Part shown: positions 5,444 to 5,923 of the stretch, piece by piece
Layout: each line of letters begins with the position of its first letter
Position numbering within the stretch: position 1 is the stretch's first letter
Assembly: GCA_905182825.1 (NCBI GenBank)
Contig: CAJJDJ010000204.1
Coordinates: 1 to 5,923, forward strand
Length of the DNA: 5,923 nt
DNA from: Thiotrichaceae bacterium UBA7359
GTDB taxonomy: Bacteria > Pseudomonadota > Gammaproteobacteria > Eutrophobiales > Eutrophobiaceae
Reading direction: 5' to 3'
Program-made: the position numbers and the translations under genes
Notes under the pieces: model-generated
Database searches by the model: none
What the model was told of the DNA's origin: nothing
What the model saw: the letters and a program-made list of their open reading frames with translations, nothing else

Positions 5444-5923
5444 ATGTCTACTAATAATGAGAACATGGAAGAACTTATTGGCAAAGACTACGAACATGGC
5501 TTTGTCACTGACATTGATACAGACACAGTAGCGCCGGGTCTTAACGAAGATACCATTGCATTTATCTCACAGAAGAAAGAAGAACCTAAATGGCTGCTTG
5601 AATGGCGTCTAAAAGCATATCGGCATTGGCTAACTATGGAAGATCCAACCTGGGCGCATCTTGATATAGAGCACATTGATTATCAGGCAATTTCATATTA
5701 TTCCGCGCCTAAATCGAAAGATGATGGACCCAAAAGTCTAGACGAAGTCGATCCAAAACTATTAGAGACCTATGAAAAATTAGGTATCCCATTACAAGAA
5801 CAAAAATTTCTGGCTGGTGTTGCTGTTGATGCAGTTTTTGACAGTGTCTCGGTTGCTACGACCTTTAAAGGCAAACTTGCCGACGCCGGAGTTATTTTTT
5901 GTTCCTTTTCTGAAGCCGTAAAA
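5444..5923 (+). CDS. sufB: Fe-S cluster assembly scaffold protein SufB, N-terminal part (partial)
   Basis: SufB is the core subunit of the cytosolic SufBCD scaffold on which clusters are built from sulfur supplied by SufS. The first 160 residues are present and the frame is still open at the window end; family members are about 480-495 residues. Diagnostic stretches are YEHGFVTDI (16-24), GLNEDTIAFIS (32-42), EPKWLLEWRLKAYRHWL (47-63), IDYQAISYYSAPK (78-90), VAVDAVFDSVSVATT (126-140) and GVIFCSFSEA (149-158). The segment after YYSAPK reads SLDEVDPKLLETYEKLGIP, as in alphaproteobacterial and cyanobacterial SufB, and lacks the short cysteine-containing insertion seen there in E. coli. The ATG at 5444 has GGAG at 5433-5436, seven bases away, the best ribosome binding site in the window. 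It starts one base after the sufA stop. sufC, sufD and sufS are expected beyond the window. Confidence 0.96.
   Translation, partial: MSTNNENMEELIGKDYEHGFVTDIDTDTVAPGLNEDTIAFISQKKEEPKWLLEWRLKAYRHWLTMEDPTWAHLDIEHIDYQAISYYSAPKSKDDGPKSLDEVDPKLLETYEKLGIPLQEQKFLAGVAVDAVFDSVSVATTFKGKLADAGVIFCSFSEAVK

Overview
This AT-rich window comes from a gammaproteobacterium-like chromosome. The evidence is the order pepA-holC-valS, which is the classic gammaproteobacterial arrangement, followed by cysE and then an IscR-headed SUF iron-sulfur operon. All genes lie on the + strand. I cannot name the genus from sequence alone. A Thiotrichales/Piscirickettsiaceae-like lineage would fit, but that is a guess.

Layout: the last 18 codons of pepA (leucyl aminopeptidase) open the window at 1-57. 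holC (DNA polymerase III chi subunit) follows at 76-516. A 257-base gap then precedes valS. It holds a small broken reading frame that starts inside the end of holC, and a weak hairpin before valS. valS (valyl-tRNA synthetase, 774-3560) overlaps cysE (serine acetyltransferase, 3560-4240) by one base. cysE in turn overlaps by four bases a small membrane-protein gene that I recognise as DUF2970. That gene is interrupted by an in-frame amber codon at a position normally occupied by a conserved glutamine.

The next 172 bases are very AT-rich and carry the control region of the last operon: two abutting matches to the IscR Type 1 operator. iscR (4625-5080), sufA (5089-5442) and sufB (from 5444, running off the window end) follow with tight spacing.

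Functionally, CysE feeds cysteine synthesis and cysteine is the sulfur source for SUF cluster assembly. IscR senses cluster status through its own Fe-S cluster and probably represses its own operon. SufA is a cluster carrier and SufB is the main scaffold subunit. The window is essentially housekeeping. I found no mobile element, CRISPR array, tRNA, rRNA or defence system. The points most worth a second look are the amber-interrupted DUF2970 gene, the tandem IscR operators and the frameshifted small ORF between holC and valS.
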